A DNA stretch of 38,955 nucleotides from the NCBI GenBank assembly GCA_019247195.1, contig JAFAPI010000155.1, forward strand, positions 1 through 38,955, read 5' to 3'. Every line of letters starts with the position of its first letter. Position 1 is the stretch's first letter. A program made the translations under genes and the position numbers. Under the pieces are notes generated by a model. The model was not told the origin of the DNA. It did not search any database and worked only from the letters and a program-made list of their open reading frames with translations. The DNA is from Gammaproteobacteria bacterium. Its GTDB lineage: Bacteria; Pseudomonadota; Gammaproteobacteria; Steroidobacterales; Steroidobacteraceae. This document shows positions 7,771-16,108 of the stretch, piece by piece.

Positions 7771-8697
7771 ATGAACCTTATCTGGGCACCGGCCCAGCTC
7801 GCGATGCTGGCCAAGGTGGTGGATCTGAACGGCTTCTCGGCCGCGGCCCGGGCACTCGGCGTACCCAAGGCGGCGGTGAGCCGCGCGGTGGCCGACCTCG
7901 AGCGTGCCTTGGGGGTCAAGGTGCTCGAGCGCACCACCCGGCGCCTCTCGCTCACGGACGCGGGGCGGCTCGTGTACCCGCACGCGCGCCGCGTGGGGGA
8001 GGAGGCGGACGCTGCGCGCGCGGCCATCGCCCGGCTGCAGTCCCCGGAGGCACGGCCGCTGCGCATCGCCGCCGACCCGACCTACGGCCGGGTGCTGCTC
8101 TCGCCGCTCGTGCCTCGCTTCCTCGAATCGTTTCCACAGCTGCCCCTGGAAGTGACGCTCGACCTGCAGGCCCTCGCGGCGAGCGCCTGGGACGTGGCGA
8201 TCCGCACCCGCCCGCCGGCCGAGGGCGCGCTGGCGCAGCGGCTCCTCGGTGCCCCGCCGGCGCTCTTGTGCGCCACGCCCGCGTATCTCGCGCAGCGCGG
8301 CGTGCCGCAGCGCCCGGACGATTTGCGCGGCCATGACCTGCTCACCCCGGACGCGGCCGAACTTCCCGAGTTCCGCCTGCTGCTTACGCGCGCCGCGCAG
8401 CGGGCCGAGGTTCCCCTCACCCCCAAGCTGGCGGTCGATGACCCCGGCGTGCTGCACGCCGCCACGGCCGCAGGGCTCGGCATCGGCCTGCTGCCCGAGT
8501 TCCTCTGCCGCCAGGGCCTCGCCACGGGACGGCTGAAGGCGGTGTTGCCCGAGTGGACGGTGCCGGCCGCCGCGGCGCTGTACGCTCTTTATCCGCTGGC
8601 GCTGGAGTCCGATCCGCGGGTGCAGCAGTTCGTCGACTTCCTCGCCGCCAACATCGTGCCGGCGCTCGCGGCCCCCGCCCATCAGCCGGCCGCGTGA
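7771..8697 (+). CDS. LysR-family transcriptional regulator
   Basis: The 308-aa product has an N-terminal winged helix-turn-helix (LNGFSAAARALGVPKAAVSRAVADLERALGVKVLERTTRRLSLTDAG pattern) and a C-terminal type 2 periplasmic-binding-like effector domain (LRIAADPTYGRVLLSPLVPRF onward, with GIGLLPEF near the end). The ATG at 7771 gives the standard family spacing to the HTH and has GGA about 8 nt upstream; an in-frame ATG at 7753 is the alternative. It is divergent from the DUF1993 gene, and the shared region contains an AT-rich patch (ATAT at 7728-7731 and 7738-7741) that could be part of the operator or promoter. It resembles the CrgA-like subgroup. The inducer is unknown. Confidence 0.9.
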   Translation: MNLIWAPAQLAMLAKVVDLNGFSAAARALGVPKAAVSRAVADLERALGVKVLERTTRRLSLTDAGRLVYPHARRVGEEADAARAAIARLQSPEARPLRIAADPTYGRVLLSPLVPRFLESFPQLPLEVTLDLQALAASAWDVAIRTRPPAEGALAQRLLGAPPALLCATPAYLAQRGVPQRPDDLRGHDLLTPDAAELPEFRLLLTRAAQRAEVPLTPKLAVDDPGVLHAATAAGLGIGLLPEFLCRQGLATGRLKAVLPEWTVPAAAALYALYPLALESDPRVQQFVDFLAANIVPALAAPAHQPAA

Positions 8698-8795
8698 CGC
8701 ACCACACGCTCAAGGTTACCGGCGAGTAGGATCGCGCGCGACCGGCTAAGATGAGCCCGGCGCGGGTCGAAGCCGCCGCGTCGCAGGAGACCACC

Positions 8796-10574
8796 ATGTA
8801 CCGTGCCCCGCTGCGTGAGATGCGCTTCGTGCTCGAGGAGCTGCTCGGTGCGGGGCGCCTGGCGGGGCTGCCGGGCCTCGAAGACTACTCGGACGAGCTC
8901 GCGCGGCAGGTGCTCGAGGAGGCCGCGCGCTTCGCCGAATCCGTGCTCGACCCCCTCAACCGTCCGGGAGACGAGAGCGGCGCGCGCTGGACCCCGGCGG
9001 GGGTCCTGACGGCACCCGGCTTTCGCGAAGCCTACGGGCAGTTCGTCGCGGGCGGCTGGCCGGCCCTCGGCGGCCCGGCCCAATTTGGCGGGCAGCCCGC
9101 GCCGCGGGTGCTCGTGAGCGCGGTCGGGGAGTTCTGGGGCTCAGCCAACCTCGCCTTCAAGCTCGGCCCGATGCTGACGCACGGTGCCGTGCATGCGCTG
9201 GAGCTGTGCGGCTCGCCCGCACAGCAGGCGCTCTTCCTGCCGCGGATGGTGACGGGCGAGTGGACGGGCACGATGGTGCTCACCGAGGCGCAGGCCGGCT
9301 CCGACCTGGGGCAGGTGCGCACGCGCGCCGTGCCCGAGGGGGACCACTACCGGCTGTTCGGCCAGAAGATCTTCATCACCTGGGGCGACCACGACCTAAC
9401 GCCCAACACGATCCACATGGTGCTGGGACGCATCGAGGGCGCGGTGGCCGGCGTCAAGGGCATCTCGCTCTTCATCGTGCCGAAGGTGCTGGTGAATGCC
9501 GACGGCTCACTCGGGGAGCGCAACGAGGTGCGCTGCCTGTCCATCGAACACAAGCTCGGCATCCACGCGAGTCCCACCTGCGTGCTGGCCTTCGGCGAGC
9601 AGCGCGGCGCCACCGCCTACCGCGTCGGCGATCCCGGCCGCGGCCTGGAATACATGTTCATCATGATGAACAGCGCGCGGCTCTCGGTCGGCAGCGAAGG
9701 CTATGCCGTCGGCGAGCGGGCCTTGCAGCGGGCCCTCGAGTGGGCCCGCACCCGCGTGCAGGGGCGGCCGCGCGGCGCGCGGTCCGAGGGCGTCCCCACC
9801 ATCATCGAGCACCCGGACGTAAAGCGGATGCTGCTGCGGATGAAGTCGCAGACGGAAGCCTCGCGCGCCCTGACCCTGTACACGGCGCTGCAGCTCGACC
9901 TCGCCGCTCACGCGCGCGACGCCGCGCAGCGCGCGCGCGCGCAGGCGCGGTCCGAGCTCCTCACCCCGATCGTCAAGGGATGGTGTACCGAGCTCGGCAA
10001 CGAGGTCGCCGCGCTCGGCGTGCAGGTTCACGGTGGCATGGGCTTCATCGAGGAGATCGGCGCTGCCCAGTACCTGCGCGATGTGCGCATCACGACCATC
10101 TACGAGGGCACCACCGGTATCCAGGCGAATGACCTGCTCGGGCGCAAGATCGCGCGCGATCATGGGGCGGCGGTCGGCACCTTCATCGAGGAGATGGAGG
10201 CGGAGCTCAGGGACCTGGATGTCCGCTCGCCTGCCCTCGATGAAGCCCGGCACGCTGCGCTCGAGGCCGTCGGCCACCTGCGGGCGTCGACGCAGTCCAT
10301 CGGTCGGGCGCTGGCCAGTCGCCCCGAGGTGGCCCTGGCGGTCTCGGTCCCGTACCTGAAGCTGTGCGGCTACGTGGCGGGCGGCTGGCTCCTCATGAAG
10401 TCGGCGGCGCTGGCCGCCGCCCGGCCCGCGGGCGCCGACCACGTCTTTTACAACGCCAAGGTCCGCACCGCGCTTTTTTACGTCCAGCAGGTGCTGCCGG
10501 AGGCCGGCGCGCTCGCGCGCGTGTGCTGTGGCGGCGGCACCAGCGTGGTCGACACGGACGCGGCACTTCTCTGA
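8796..10574 (+). CDS. Acyl-CoA dehydrogenase, long (~600 aa) subfamily
   Basis: Start ATG 8796 (MYRAPLREMRFVLEELL) is the conserved N-terminus of this subfamily and has AGGAGA about 7 nt upstream. The 592-aa protein contains the N-terminal helical domain, the FAD-contacting middle domain (TGTMVLTEAQAGSDLGQVRTRA, IFITWGDHD), and the C-terminal domain with the catalytic base E437 in IYEGTTGIQANDLLGRK. It also has the ~120-residue C-terminal extension that separates this class, which includes 3-methylmercaptopropionyl-CoA dehydrogenase DmdC-like and many FadE homologues, from 380-residue medium-chain enzymes. It oxidises an acyl-CoA to the 2,3-enoyl-CoA and passes electrons to ETF. Substrate cannot be predicted from context, since neighbours are not beta-oxidation genes. 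Confidence 0.93.
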   Translation: MYRAPLREMRFVLEELLGAGRLAGLPGLEDYSDELARQVLEEAARFAESVLDPLNRPGDESGARWTPAGVLTAPGFREAYGQFVAGGWPALGGPAQFGGQPAPRVLVSAVGEFWGSANLAFKLGPMLTHGAVHALELCGSPAQQALFLPRMVTGEWTGTMVLTEAQAGSDLGQVRTRAVPEGDHYRLFGQKIFITWGDHDLTPNTIHMVLGRIEGAVAGVKGISLFIVPKVLVNADGSLGERNEVRCLSIEHKLGIHASPTCVLAFGEQRGATAYRVGDPGRGLEYMFIMMNSARLSVGSEGYAVGERALQRALEWARTRVQGRPRGARSEGVPTIIEHPDVKRMLLRMKSQTEASRALTLYTALQLDLAAHARDAAQRARAQARSELLTPIVKGWCTELGNEVAALGVQVHGGMGFIEEIGAAQYLRDVRITTIYEGTTGIQANDLLGRKIARDHGAAVGTFIEEMEAELRDLDVRSPALDEARHAALEAVGHLRASTQSIGRALASRPEVALAVSVPYLKLCGYVAGGWLLMKSAALAAARPAGADHVFYNAKVRTALFYVQQVLPEAGALARVCCGGGTSVVDTDAALL

Positions 10575-10626
10575 CGGCGAAAGGACCGTTGCGCGGGCGG
10601 TGCCGCCGCGCCACGGGTGCGATCGT

Positions 10627-11535
10627 ATGCGGATGAATCGGCGCGACGTACTCGCCTCAGGAGCGTCCCTCATGGCCGCCGCCACCTTCGGAACGGGCGC
10701 GGCCGGCTCGCCCGCCCCGCTACTGACCCGGCGCATCCCCTCCAGCGGCGAACTCCTGCCCCTGATCGGGCTGGGCACCTCGGGACCCTTCGAGGTGGAC
10801 GCCGCCCCCGCGAGCCGCGCTCCACTGGGCGAGGTGCTCGAAGCCTTCTTCTCCGCCGGCGCGCGACTGATCGACACCTCGCCCATGTACTCGAGCGCCG
10901 AGACCGTGCTCGGGGAGCTCCTCACCCCCGTGATGCACGAGCGCGCCTTCCTCGCCACCAAGGTCTGGACGCGCGGCGAGCGCGCCGGCATCGAGCAGAT
11001 GACGCAGTCCGCGCAGCGCCTGAAGACCCCGCGCCTCGACCTGATCCAGGTGCACAATCTCCTCGATCTCGATACGCACCTGCGCACGCTGCGGGCGTGG
11101 AAGGCGCAGGGTCGCGTGCGCTACATCGGCATCACCCACTACACCGTCGCTGCACAGGCGGAACTCGCGCGCATCCTCGCGCGCGAGTCACTGGACTTCG
11201 TGCAGTTCAACTACTCGCCCCTGACGCGGGCCGCCGAGCAGCGGCTACTGCCACTCGCGGCCGAGCGTGGCGTGGCAACCCTCATCAATCGCCCGTTCGA
11301 GGATGGTGCGCTGCTGCGGCGCGTGCAGGGGCGCGCGCTCCCGGCGTGGGCGACGGAGCTCGAGGTGACGAGTTGGGGGCAGCTGGCCCTCAAGTTCATC
11401 GCCAGCCACCCCGCCGTGACCTGCATCATCCCGGCCACGGGCAAGCGCGCGCACCTCGAGGACAACCTCGCCGCGGCGCGCGGCCCGCTGCCGGATGCGC
11501 GCCAGCGCGAGGCGATCGCCGCCGCTTTCGGCTGA
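10627..11535 (+). CDS. Aldo/keto reductase with Tat-type leader
   Basis: The 302-aa protein begins MRMNRRDVLASGASLMAAATFGTG, a twin-arginine (RR-D) Tat leader, so export to the periplasm with a folded cofactor is likely. ATG 10633 is an alternative start. The TIM-barrel AKR body has the catalytic tetrad: Asp and Tyr in LIDTSPMYSSAETVLG, Lys in LATKVW and His in IQVHNLLD. The C-terminal segment CIIPATGKRAHLEDNLAAARG contacts the nicotinamide cofactor in the family. Exported AKRs of this type are common in proteobacteria but their substrates are unknown. It follows the acyl-CoA dehydrogenase by 52 nt on the same strand. Its stop directly abuts the stop of the convergent hydrolase. Confidence 0.9.
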   Translation: MRMNRRDVLASGASLMAAATFGTGAAGSPAPLLTRRIPSSGELLPLIGLGTSGPFEVDAAPASRAPLGEVLEAFFSAGARLIDTSPMYSSAETVLGELLTPVMHERAFLATKVWTRGERAGIEQMTQSAQRLKTPRLDLIQVHNLLDLDTHLRTLRAWKAQGRVRYIGITHYTVAAQAELARILARESLDFVQFNYSPLTRAAEQRLLPLAAERGVATLINRPFEDGALLRRVQGRALPAWATELEVTSWGQLALKFIASHPAVTCIIPATGKRAHLEDNLAAARGPLPDARQREAIAAAFG

Positions 11536-12855
11536 TCAGCCCCGGCGCGGCACCCGCAGCCGCACGTGCAGGGGCTCATTGAGGTTCTGCAGGAACTCAC
11601 GCCGCGCCGCCGGCGTCAGCGCCGCCCAGTCCACCTTGTGCTGGTGCGTGCGGGCGAGATCCCGATCGCTGAGCGTCGCGCTCGCGCGCGCCCGGCTGTG
11701 CCAGCGCGCCGGCAGTCGCGCGGTGGCCCCGTGCGCGAGCAGATCGTCCACGGCGCGCGCCACCACCACGTCGCGCGTGAGATCGCTGTGGGCGACGCGG
11801 GCGTAATACGTGGGCACGCCCGGCAGTGCGGCGCTCGCGGCCGGCACGGTACCATCGCCCGCGCGCCGGATCGTGTAGCGGAAGCCGCCAGCGCCACGGC
11901 GCAGCGCCGTGACCGTCTCCTGGCCGACGCCCGCGATCGCCGCAAAGCGCGGATCGGCGGGCGCGAGCCGTCCGCGCGCCCGCCGCGCCTGCTGCAGCAG
12001 CGCGGCGTCGGGGCGCGGTCCGGTATCGGGCCAGCTCTGCGCCTCGAAGAGATCGAGCCCGCCGTCCTCGGGCGGCGGCAACAGGTCATACAGGCTGGCG
12101 AAGGAGCTGAACACCTCCGCGGTGAGGGACTCCGCGCTGGCGCGTGGGGCGAGGCGCGCCACCTTGCGCACCACCGCGTAGGTGCCGCGCAGCGCCTGCA
12201 CCGCCGCGAAGGAGCCGAGATTGGGCGTACCGAGCAGCACCACCCGCTCGATGCGGGGCAGCGCCGCGGTGGCGAGCGCCGCGCGCGCCACGAGTCCGCC
12301 CAGGCTGTGCGCGACGAGCGCGACGCGCCCCGGCAGCGAGTGCAGATGACTCGCCAGGGCCGGCCCGAGGTGGCTCAGGGACCGCCGCCAGTCGTAGGCG
12401 TAGCACTCCACGCGATAGCCGCGCGCCCGCAGCGAGAGCTTCAGGCGCAGATACGAGAAGAGCATGACCCCGAGCGGCACCACCGCCGACGCCCCTGCCA
12501 AGCGCAGCAGCGCGAGCCGTCCCAGCTGGATGTCGATCGGATCGATCCACACGATGTCGTGCGGCAGCGGTGCGGCGCGGCGCAGACCCAGCTGCGAGCC
12601 CATGATGCCCGGTACCAGACACACCGTCAGGTCCGGCGCGCGCACCCCGACCCGCTGTGCGCGGCGCGCCAGTTGCGCGAGCCGCCGGTACTCCTCCGCG
12701 CCGAAGTAGGCACGCAGCTCGCTGCGGTACTCGCCGCTCGCCAGCCAGCGCTCGATCTGCTCATCGCTCCAGGCGAAGCGGTCGTAGGGGGTGACGTGCT
12801 CGAGGGGCGCGTCACGGTCCGGGAGGAGGCCGCCGGCGCGCGGTTCAGCGGGCAT
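11536..12855 (-). CDS. LCAT/PGAP1-like alpha/beta hydrolase
   Basis: From ATG 12855 (MPAEPRAGGLLP) the product is 439 aa; this start overlaps the end of the upstream copper chaperone gene by 11 nt. It shows the lecithin:cholesterol acyltransferase-like pattern: VCLVPGIMGSQLG (oxyanion region), IVWIDPIDIQLG, YAYDWRRSL, nucleophile elbow VALVAHSLGGLVAR, then VVLLGTPNLGSFAAVQ. A late GDGTVPAASA segment probably carries the catalytic Asp, and VAHSDLTRD the catalytic His. There is no signal peptide, so it is probably cytoplasmic. Likely a lipase, esterase or acyltransferase; substrate not predictable. Confidence 0.85.
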   Translation of the reverse strand: MPAEPRAGGLLPDRDAPLEHVTPYDRFAWSDEQIERWLASGEYRSELRAYFGAEEYRRLAQLARRAQRVGVRAPDLTVCLVPGIMGSQLGLRRAAPLPHDIVWIDPIDIQLGRLALLRLAGASAVVPLGVMLFSYLRLKLSLRARGYRVECYAYDWRRSLSHLGPALASHLHSLPGRVALVAHSLGGLVARAALATAALPRIERVVLLGTPNLGSFAAVQALRGTYAVVRKVARLAPRASAESLTAEVFSSFASLYDLLPPPEDGGLDLFEAQSWPDTGPRPDAALLQQARRARGRLAPADPRFAAIAGVGQETVTALRRGAGGFRYTIRRAGDGTVPAASAALPGVPTYYARVAHSDLTRDVVVARAVDDLLAHGATARLPARWHSRARASATLSDRDLARTHQHKVDWAALTPAARREFLQNLNEPLHVRLRVPRRG

Positions 12856-13276
12856 CCGGCGGCCGCACCGGCGCAGCAAGTTCGACCGTCTGCCCGTCGC
12901 TGAACTCGAGGATCAACGGCACCCGCAAGCCGACCGCGAGCGGTACGTGCAGCTGGCTGAGCATCACGTGCAGCCCTTCCGGTGCGAACGCGACGCGGGC
13001 GCCGGGCGCGATGGGCACGGCCGCCCCCGGCCGCATCTGTGACTGGCCATTGACCTGTCGCGTCTCGTGCACGCTCACGCTGCCGGCGAGCGGCGAGCGT
13101 ACCGCGCGCAGGCTCACGGCGGCGGGTCCGGTGTTGTACAGCACGAAGTAGGCCGCGGCGACATCGGCGCCGGGGACGGCGCGCACCCACGCCCCGCTCA
13201 CGCGCACCGCGGGGGACGCGGCGTGCGCCACGTTGAGCAGTGCCAACACGAGGAGCGGGCGGATGGCGGCGGACAT
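12845..13276 (-). CDS. PCu(A)C periplasmic copper chaperone
   Basis: Start ATG 13276 gives a 143-aa precursor with a typical signal peptide (MSAAIRPLLVLALLNVAHA) followed by the mature domain VRVSGAWVRAVPGADVAAAYFVL. The copper-binding signature H-x10-M-x21-H-x-M is exactly present: the His of VHETRQ, the Met of SQMRPG ten residues later, then after 21 residues HVM in EGLHVML. Members bind Cu(I) in the periplasm and help metallate the CuA centre of cytochrome c oxidase, often with Sco1. No sco or cox gene is in the window. The downstream LCAT-like hydrolase overlaps by 11 nt, so the two are probably co-translated. Confidence 0.93.
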   Translation of the reverse strand: MSAAIRPLLVLALLNVAHAASPAVRVSGAWVRAVPGADVAAAYFVLYNTGPAAVSLRAVRSPLAGSVSVHETRQVNGQSQMRPGAAVPIAPGARVAFAPEGLHVMLSQLHVPLAVGLRVPLILEFSDGQTVELAAPVRPPDAR

Positions 13277-13303
13277 GCGCAGGTGCGGACGGACGAAGCG
13301 CCG

Positions 13304-13309
13304 ATTATG
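13304..13309 (-). promoter_or_regulatory. Candidate extended -10 element for the copper chaperone gene
   Basis: On the minus strand CATAAT (5 of 6 match to TATAAT) is preceded by TGG, an extended -10 pattern. It lies 27 nt before the ATG at 13276, so a short leader would result. No good -35 is seen at 16-18 bp. The divergent EamA gene starts at 13352. Confidence 0.35.
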
Positions 13310-13351
13310 CCAGACGCTCGCGCAGCGACCGACTATCATGCCCGCAGCCAC

Positions 13352-14293
13352 ATGACACGCCGCACCTCCGGCGCGGAACTGCCCGCGCTAATCGCCCTCA
13401 CCTGCGGCGCGCTCGCCATCGGCAGTTCCGGCATCTTCGTGCGCCTGTCGGAGACCGGTCCCACCGCGACCGCGTTCTGGCGCGGTGCCCTCGCCGTGCC
13501 CGTGCTCGCCGTGTGGGCCTGGCTGGAGCGACGTAGCCAGGCCCGTCGCGGCCCGCTGCCCTCGCTGCGTGACCCGCGTTTCTTCTGGGCCGGCTTCTTC
13601 TTCGGCGGCGACCTCGCGCTGTGGCACTGGTCGCTGCTGCTCACCTCGGTCGCCGCCTCCACGCTCGAGGCCAACTGCGCACCGTTGCTGGTGACGCTCC
13701 TCGCCTGGGCATTGTGGCGCGAGCGGCCGGCGCCGGCGTTCCTCCTCGCCATGGCGCTTGCCTTTGGCGGCATGGTGCTGATCGTCCTGCCCAAGCTCGG
13801 CGCCGGCCACCATGCGCTGCTCGGTGACGCGCTGGGGCTGGGCACCGCCTGCTTCTATGCCGGCTACCTCGTGGTCGTGGCGCGACTGCGCACCGTGCAC
13901 GGCACCGGCATCGTGATGCTGACCAGCACCGTCGTGTTCAGCGTCCTGCTGCTGCCGCTCGCCCTCATGCAGACGCTGCTGCCCGTCAGTGCGCACGGCT
14001 GGTGGCTGCTCCTCGGCTGCGCGGGCACCGCGCAGGTCATCGGCCAAGGGCTGATCGCCTACGCGCTCGCACACCTGCCCGCGACCTTCGGGGCCGTCGC
14101 GCTGCTCGCGCAGGTGATGGCCGCGGCAGGCTACGCCTGGTGGCTGCTCGGGGAGCGCCTGTCACCGCTCCAGGTCATGGGGGGTGCGGTGGTGCTGGCC
14201 GGCATCCTCTTCGCACGCAACGCGCAGCGCGGCACGTCTCAGGAGCGTGCGTCGAGCCAGTCGAGGGCATCGGCCCACAGCGAGTCGCGATGA
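13352..14293 (+). CDS. EamA/DMT-superfamily transporter
   Basis: Start ATG 13352 (MTRRTSGAELPALIALTCGALAIG) lies 75 bp from the divergent copper chaperone start. The 313-aa inner-membrane protein has ten predicted helices arranged as two EamA repeats: the first from ALIALTCGALAIGSSGIFVR to about residue 150, the second from DALGLGTACFYAGYLVVVARL to VVLAGILFARN. Typical motifs are the first-repeat TAFWRGALAVPVLAVWAW, the E in ASTLEANCAPLLVTLLAW and the second-repeat GERLSPLQVMGGAVVLAG. EamA proteins export amino acids, nucleosides or other metabolites; the substrate is unknown. The hydrophilic tail overlaps the convergent hydrolase gene by 55 nt. Confidence 0.91.
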   Translation: MTRRTSGAELPALIALTCGALAIGSSGIFVRLSETGPTATAFWRGALAVPVLAVWAWLERRSQARRGPLPSLRDPRFFWAGFFFGGDLALWHWSLLLTSVAASTLEANCAPLLVTLLAWALWRERPAPAFLLAMALAFGGMVLIVLPKLGAGHHALLGDALGLGTACFYAGYLVVVARLRTVHGTGIVMLTSTVVFSVLLLPLALMQTLLPVSAHGWWLLLGCAGTAQVIGQGLIAYALAHLPATFGAVALLAQVMAAAGYAWWLLGERLSPLQVMGGAVVLAGILFARNAQRGTSQERASSQSRASAHSESR

Positions 14294-15111
14294 CCGGCCG
14301 CGAAGAAGCCGTGATGGCCGAGGGCGCGGACGCCGAGCTGGCGCGGTGAGCTCAGACGCCGCTCGATACTCGCGTGCGGATAGGCCGTCAGTAATGCCTC
14401 GATCGCGGCGGGAGTGGCGATCGGATCATCGGTGAAGCCCCACGACAGCAGCGGGGCACGCACCGCCTCGAACTGCGCGCCGGCCAGCTCCGGGTCGAAG
14501 CCGCGGCCGAAGGGGGCCGGCGACAGTCCCCAGCGTCGCCACTGCCGGAACACCTCGGGGGGCAGCGCCGCGCCGCGCCACAAGGTGCCGCGCGGCACGT
14601 AGCCGTGCCGCCACAGCTGCCACGGCCCGTACAGCCACCAGAAAGCGAGCGCCTGGTAGCGAAAAGGCGCCTGCTCGCGTCCCCAGTAAGCCGTGCCGAC
14701 GGCGATCAGGACGTGCGCGGCCGCGAGTGCGTGATTGTCCATGCAGCCGATGAGCTGACCACCGACCGAGTGCCCGACGGTGGCGAGGGGCAGGGTGGGG
14801 TAAGTGCGGTGCAGCCAGTCGAGCGCGGCGGGCATGTCCAGCCGCCCCCAGTCGCTCATCCGGGCACGCTCGTGCGCCGGCGTGCCCGCCGCGGAGGCAC
14901 CCATGCCCCGGTAGTCATAGACGAGCGCCGCGTACCCCCGCGTGGCGCAGTAGGCGGCAAACTTGAGATAGAACTCGCGCAGAATGCCCGTGGCGCCGTT
15001 CACCAGCAACGCACCGCGCCGGCGCGGACCCTCCACGAGCAGACCCGCGAGCACCCGCCCGTCGCGCGCCGCGAAGCTCACCGCGCGCGCCGCGGGTGCC
15101 TCTTCGCTCAA
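14239..15111 (-). CDS. Alpha/beta hydrolase (COG4757-like), translationally coupled to oxyR
   Basis: The frame is open far upstream inside oxyR, but the protein begins to look family-like only at the TTG at 15111 (LSEEAPAARAVSFAARDG), which overlaps the oxyR stop as TTGA; no ATG or GTG fits better. The 290-aa product has GALLVNGATGILREFYLKFAAYCATRGYAALVYDYRGMGAS, the nucleophile elbow TVGHSVGGQ, a Trp-rich cap (AFWWLYGPWQLWRHGY), an acid region (LLSWGFTDDPIATP) and the catalytic His in ALGHHGFF. It matches the predicted hydrolases of COG4757, of unknown substrate. The coupling to oxyR suggests a role during peroxide stress, for example on oxidised lipids, but that is inference. Confidence 0.85.
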   Translation of the reverse strand: MSEEAPAARAVSFAARDGRVLAGLLVEGPRRRGALLVNGATGILREFYLKFAAYCATRGYAALVYDYRGMGASAAGTPAHERARMSDWGRLDMPAALDWLHRTYPTLPLATVGHSVGGQLIGCMDNHALAAAHVLIAVGTAYWGREQAPFRYQALAFWWLYGPWQLWRHGYVPRGTLWRGAALPPEVFRQWRRWGLSPAPFGRGFDPELAGAQFEAVRAPLLSWGFTDDPIATPAAIEALLTAYPHASIERRLSSPRQLGVRALGHHGFFAAGHRDSLWADALDWLDARS

Positions 15112-16007
15112 GCCGCGTGCTCGCTGATCAGGCGGCACAGGGCGTCGATCGCCGCCCGGCGGGCCGTGCTCCGGCGCCATACGGCCCCGACGTGCCGCAC
15201 GGGGGCGGGGCGCGCGAAGGGACGCAGCACGACGCCGCGCGCGCTGCGGTACGCACCGCGGCCGGCGAGCTCCGGCAACAGCGTGATCCCGGCGCCGGTG
15301 GCCACCATCTGCCGCAGCGTCTCGAGACTCGTGGCGCGGAAATCCTGCTCCTCCCGGCGCACCGCGCGACCGCACACCTCGAGCGCCTGCTCACGCAGGC
15401 AATGGCCGTCCTCGAGCAGCAGCAGCTTCTCGTCCTTCAGGTCCGCCACCTTGAGGCTCGGGTGTGCGGCGAGCGGGTGCCGTTCCGGCAGCGCGACGGT
15501 GAAAGGCTCGCGGTAGAGCTCGCGTGCCTCGAGCCCGGCCAGCTCGACCGGCAGCGCGAGGACCCCGAGGTCGAGCTCGCCCGCGTGCAGCTTCTCGAGC
15601 ATCGTCGCGGTCTGATATTCGTAGAGGCGCAGCTGCAGGCGCGGCAGGCTGCGCCGCACGGCGGGCACCACGTGCGGCAGCAGATACGGCCCGATGGTGG
15701 GCAGCAGCGCGACGCGCAGCTGGCCGGCGAGCGGGTCGCGGTGCGCGCGGGCCAGGGTCACGACCTCCTCGGTGGCCTCGAGGATGCGCCGCGCCCGCGC
15801 CACGATCTCCTGACCGGCCGGGGTGAGGGCGACGCGGTGCGGGACGCGCTCGATCAGCTGCACCCCCAGGCTCTGCTCGAGCTTCTTCAGCTGCGCCGAG
15901 AGCGTCGGCTGGCTCACGAAGCACTGCGCGGCGGCGCGGCCGAAGTGCCGCTGCTCCGCCACCGCGACCAGGTAGCGCAGATCCTTGAGCTTGAGGTCCG
16001 CTGCCAC
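15108..16007 (-). CDS. oxyR: OxyR hydrogen-peroxide-sensing LysR regulator
   Basis: The 299-aa protein has an N-terminal LysR HTH (FGRAAAQCFVSQPTLSAQLKKLEQSLGVQLIER) and a redox domain with both conserved cysteines, C203 and C212, in LLEDGHCLREQALEVC. These correspond to E. coli C199 and C208, which form the regulatory disulfide. The reading frame is closed by a stop at 16022, and the only sensible start is the GTG at 16007. No Shine-Dalgarno precedes it: the OxyR operator (16009-16045) begins one base upstream, so the operator occupies the leader. It is divergent from ahpC-ahpD, which it presumably activates while repressing itself. A hydrolase gene overlaps its stop by 4 nt (TTGA). Confidence 0.95.
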   Translation of the reverse strand: MAADLKLKDLRYLVAVAEQRHFGRAAAQCFVSQPTLSAQLKKLEQSLGVQLIERVPHRVALTPAGQEIVARARRILEATEEVVTLARAHRDPLAGQLRVALLPTIGPYLLPHVVPAVRRSLPRLQLRLYEYQTATMLEKLHAGELDLGVLALPVELAGLEARELYREPFTVALPERHPLAAHPSLKVADLKDEKLLLLEDGHCLREQALEVCGRAVRREEQDFRATSLETLRQMVATGAGITLLPELAGRGAYRSARGVVLRPFARPAPVRHVGAVWRRSTARRAAIDALCRLISEHAA

Positions 16008-16008
16008 G

Positions 16009-16045
16009 ATAAATAATATCTATCGAAACAATAAGATCAATCGAT
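16009..16045. promoter_or_regulatory. Four-element OxyR binding site in the oxyR/ahpC intergenic region
   Basis: The E. coli consensus is ATAG-N7-CTAT-N7-ATAG-N7-CTAT, contacted by an OxyR tetramer in four successive major grooves. Here ATAA (16009-16012), CTAT (16020-16023), ATAA (16031-16034) and CGAT (16042-16045) are spaced exactly 7-7-7. Each of three elements differs by one base and CTAT is perfect. The site abuts the oxyR GTG codon and ends 63 bp before the ahpC ATG, fitting dual autorepression and activation. A weak TTGGAA at 16045-16050 could serve as the ahpC -35. Confidence 0.85.
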
Positions 16046-16108
16046 TGGAATGATAGCAGGGCGTCCCCACATCATGGACAGGATTCCCAAACCGACCCGG
16101 AGTGTTCC

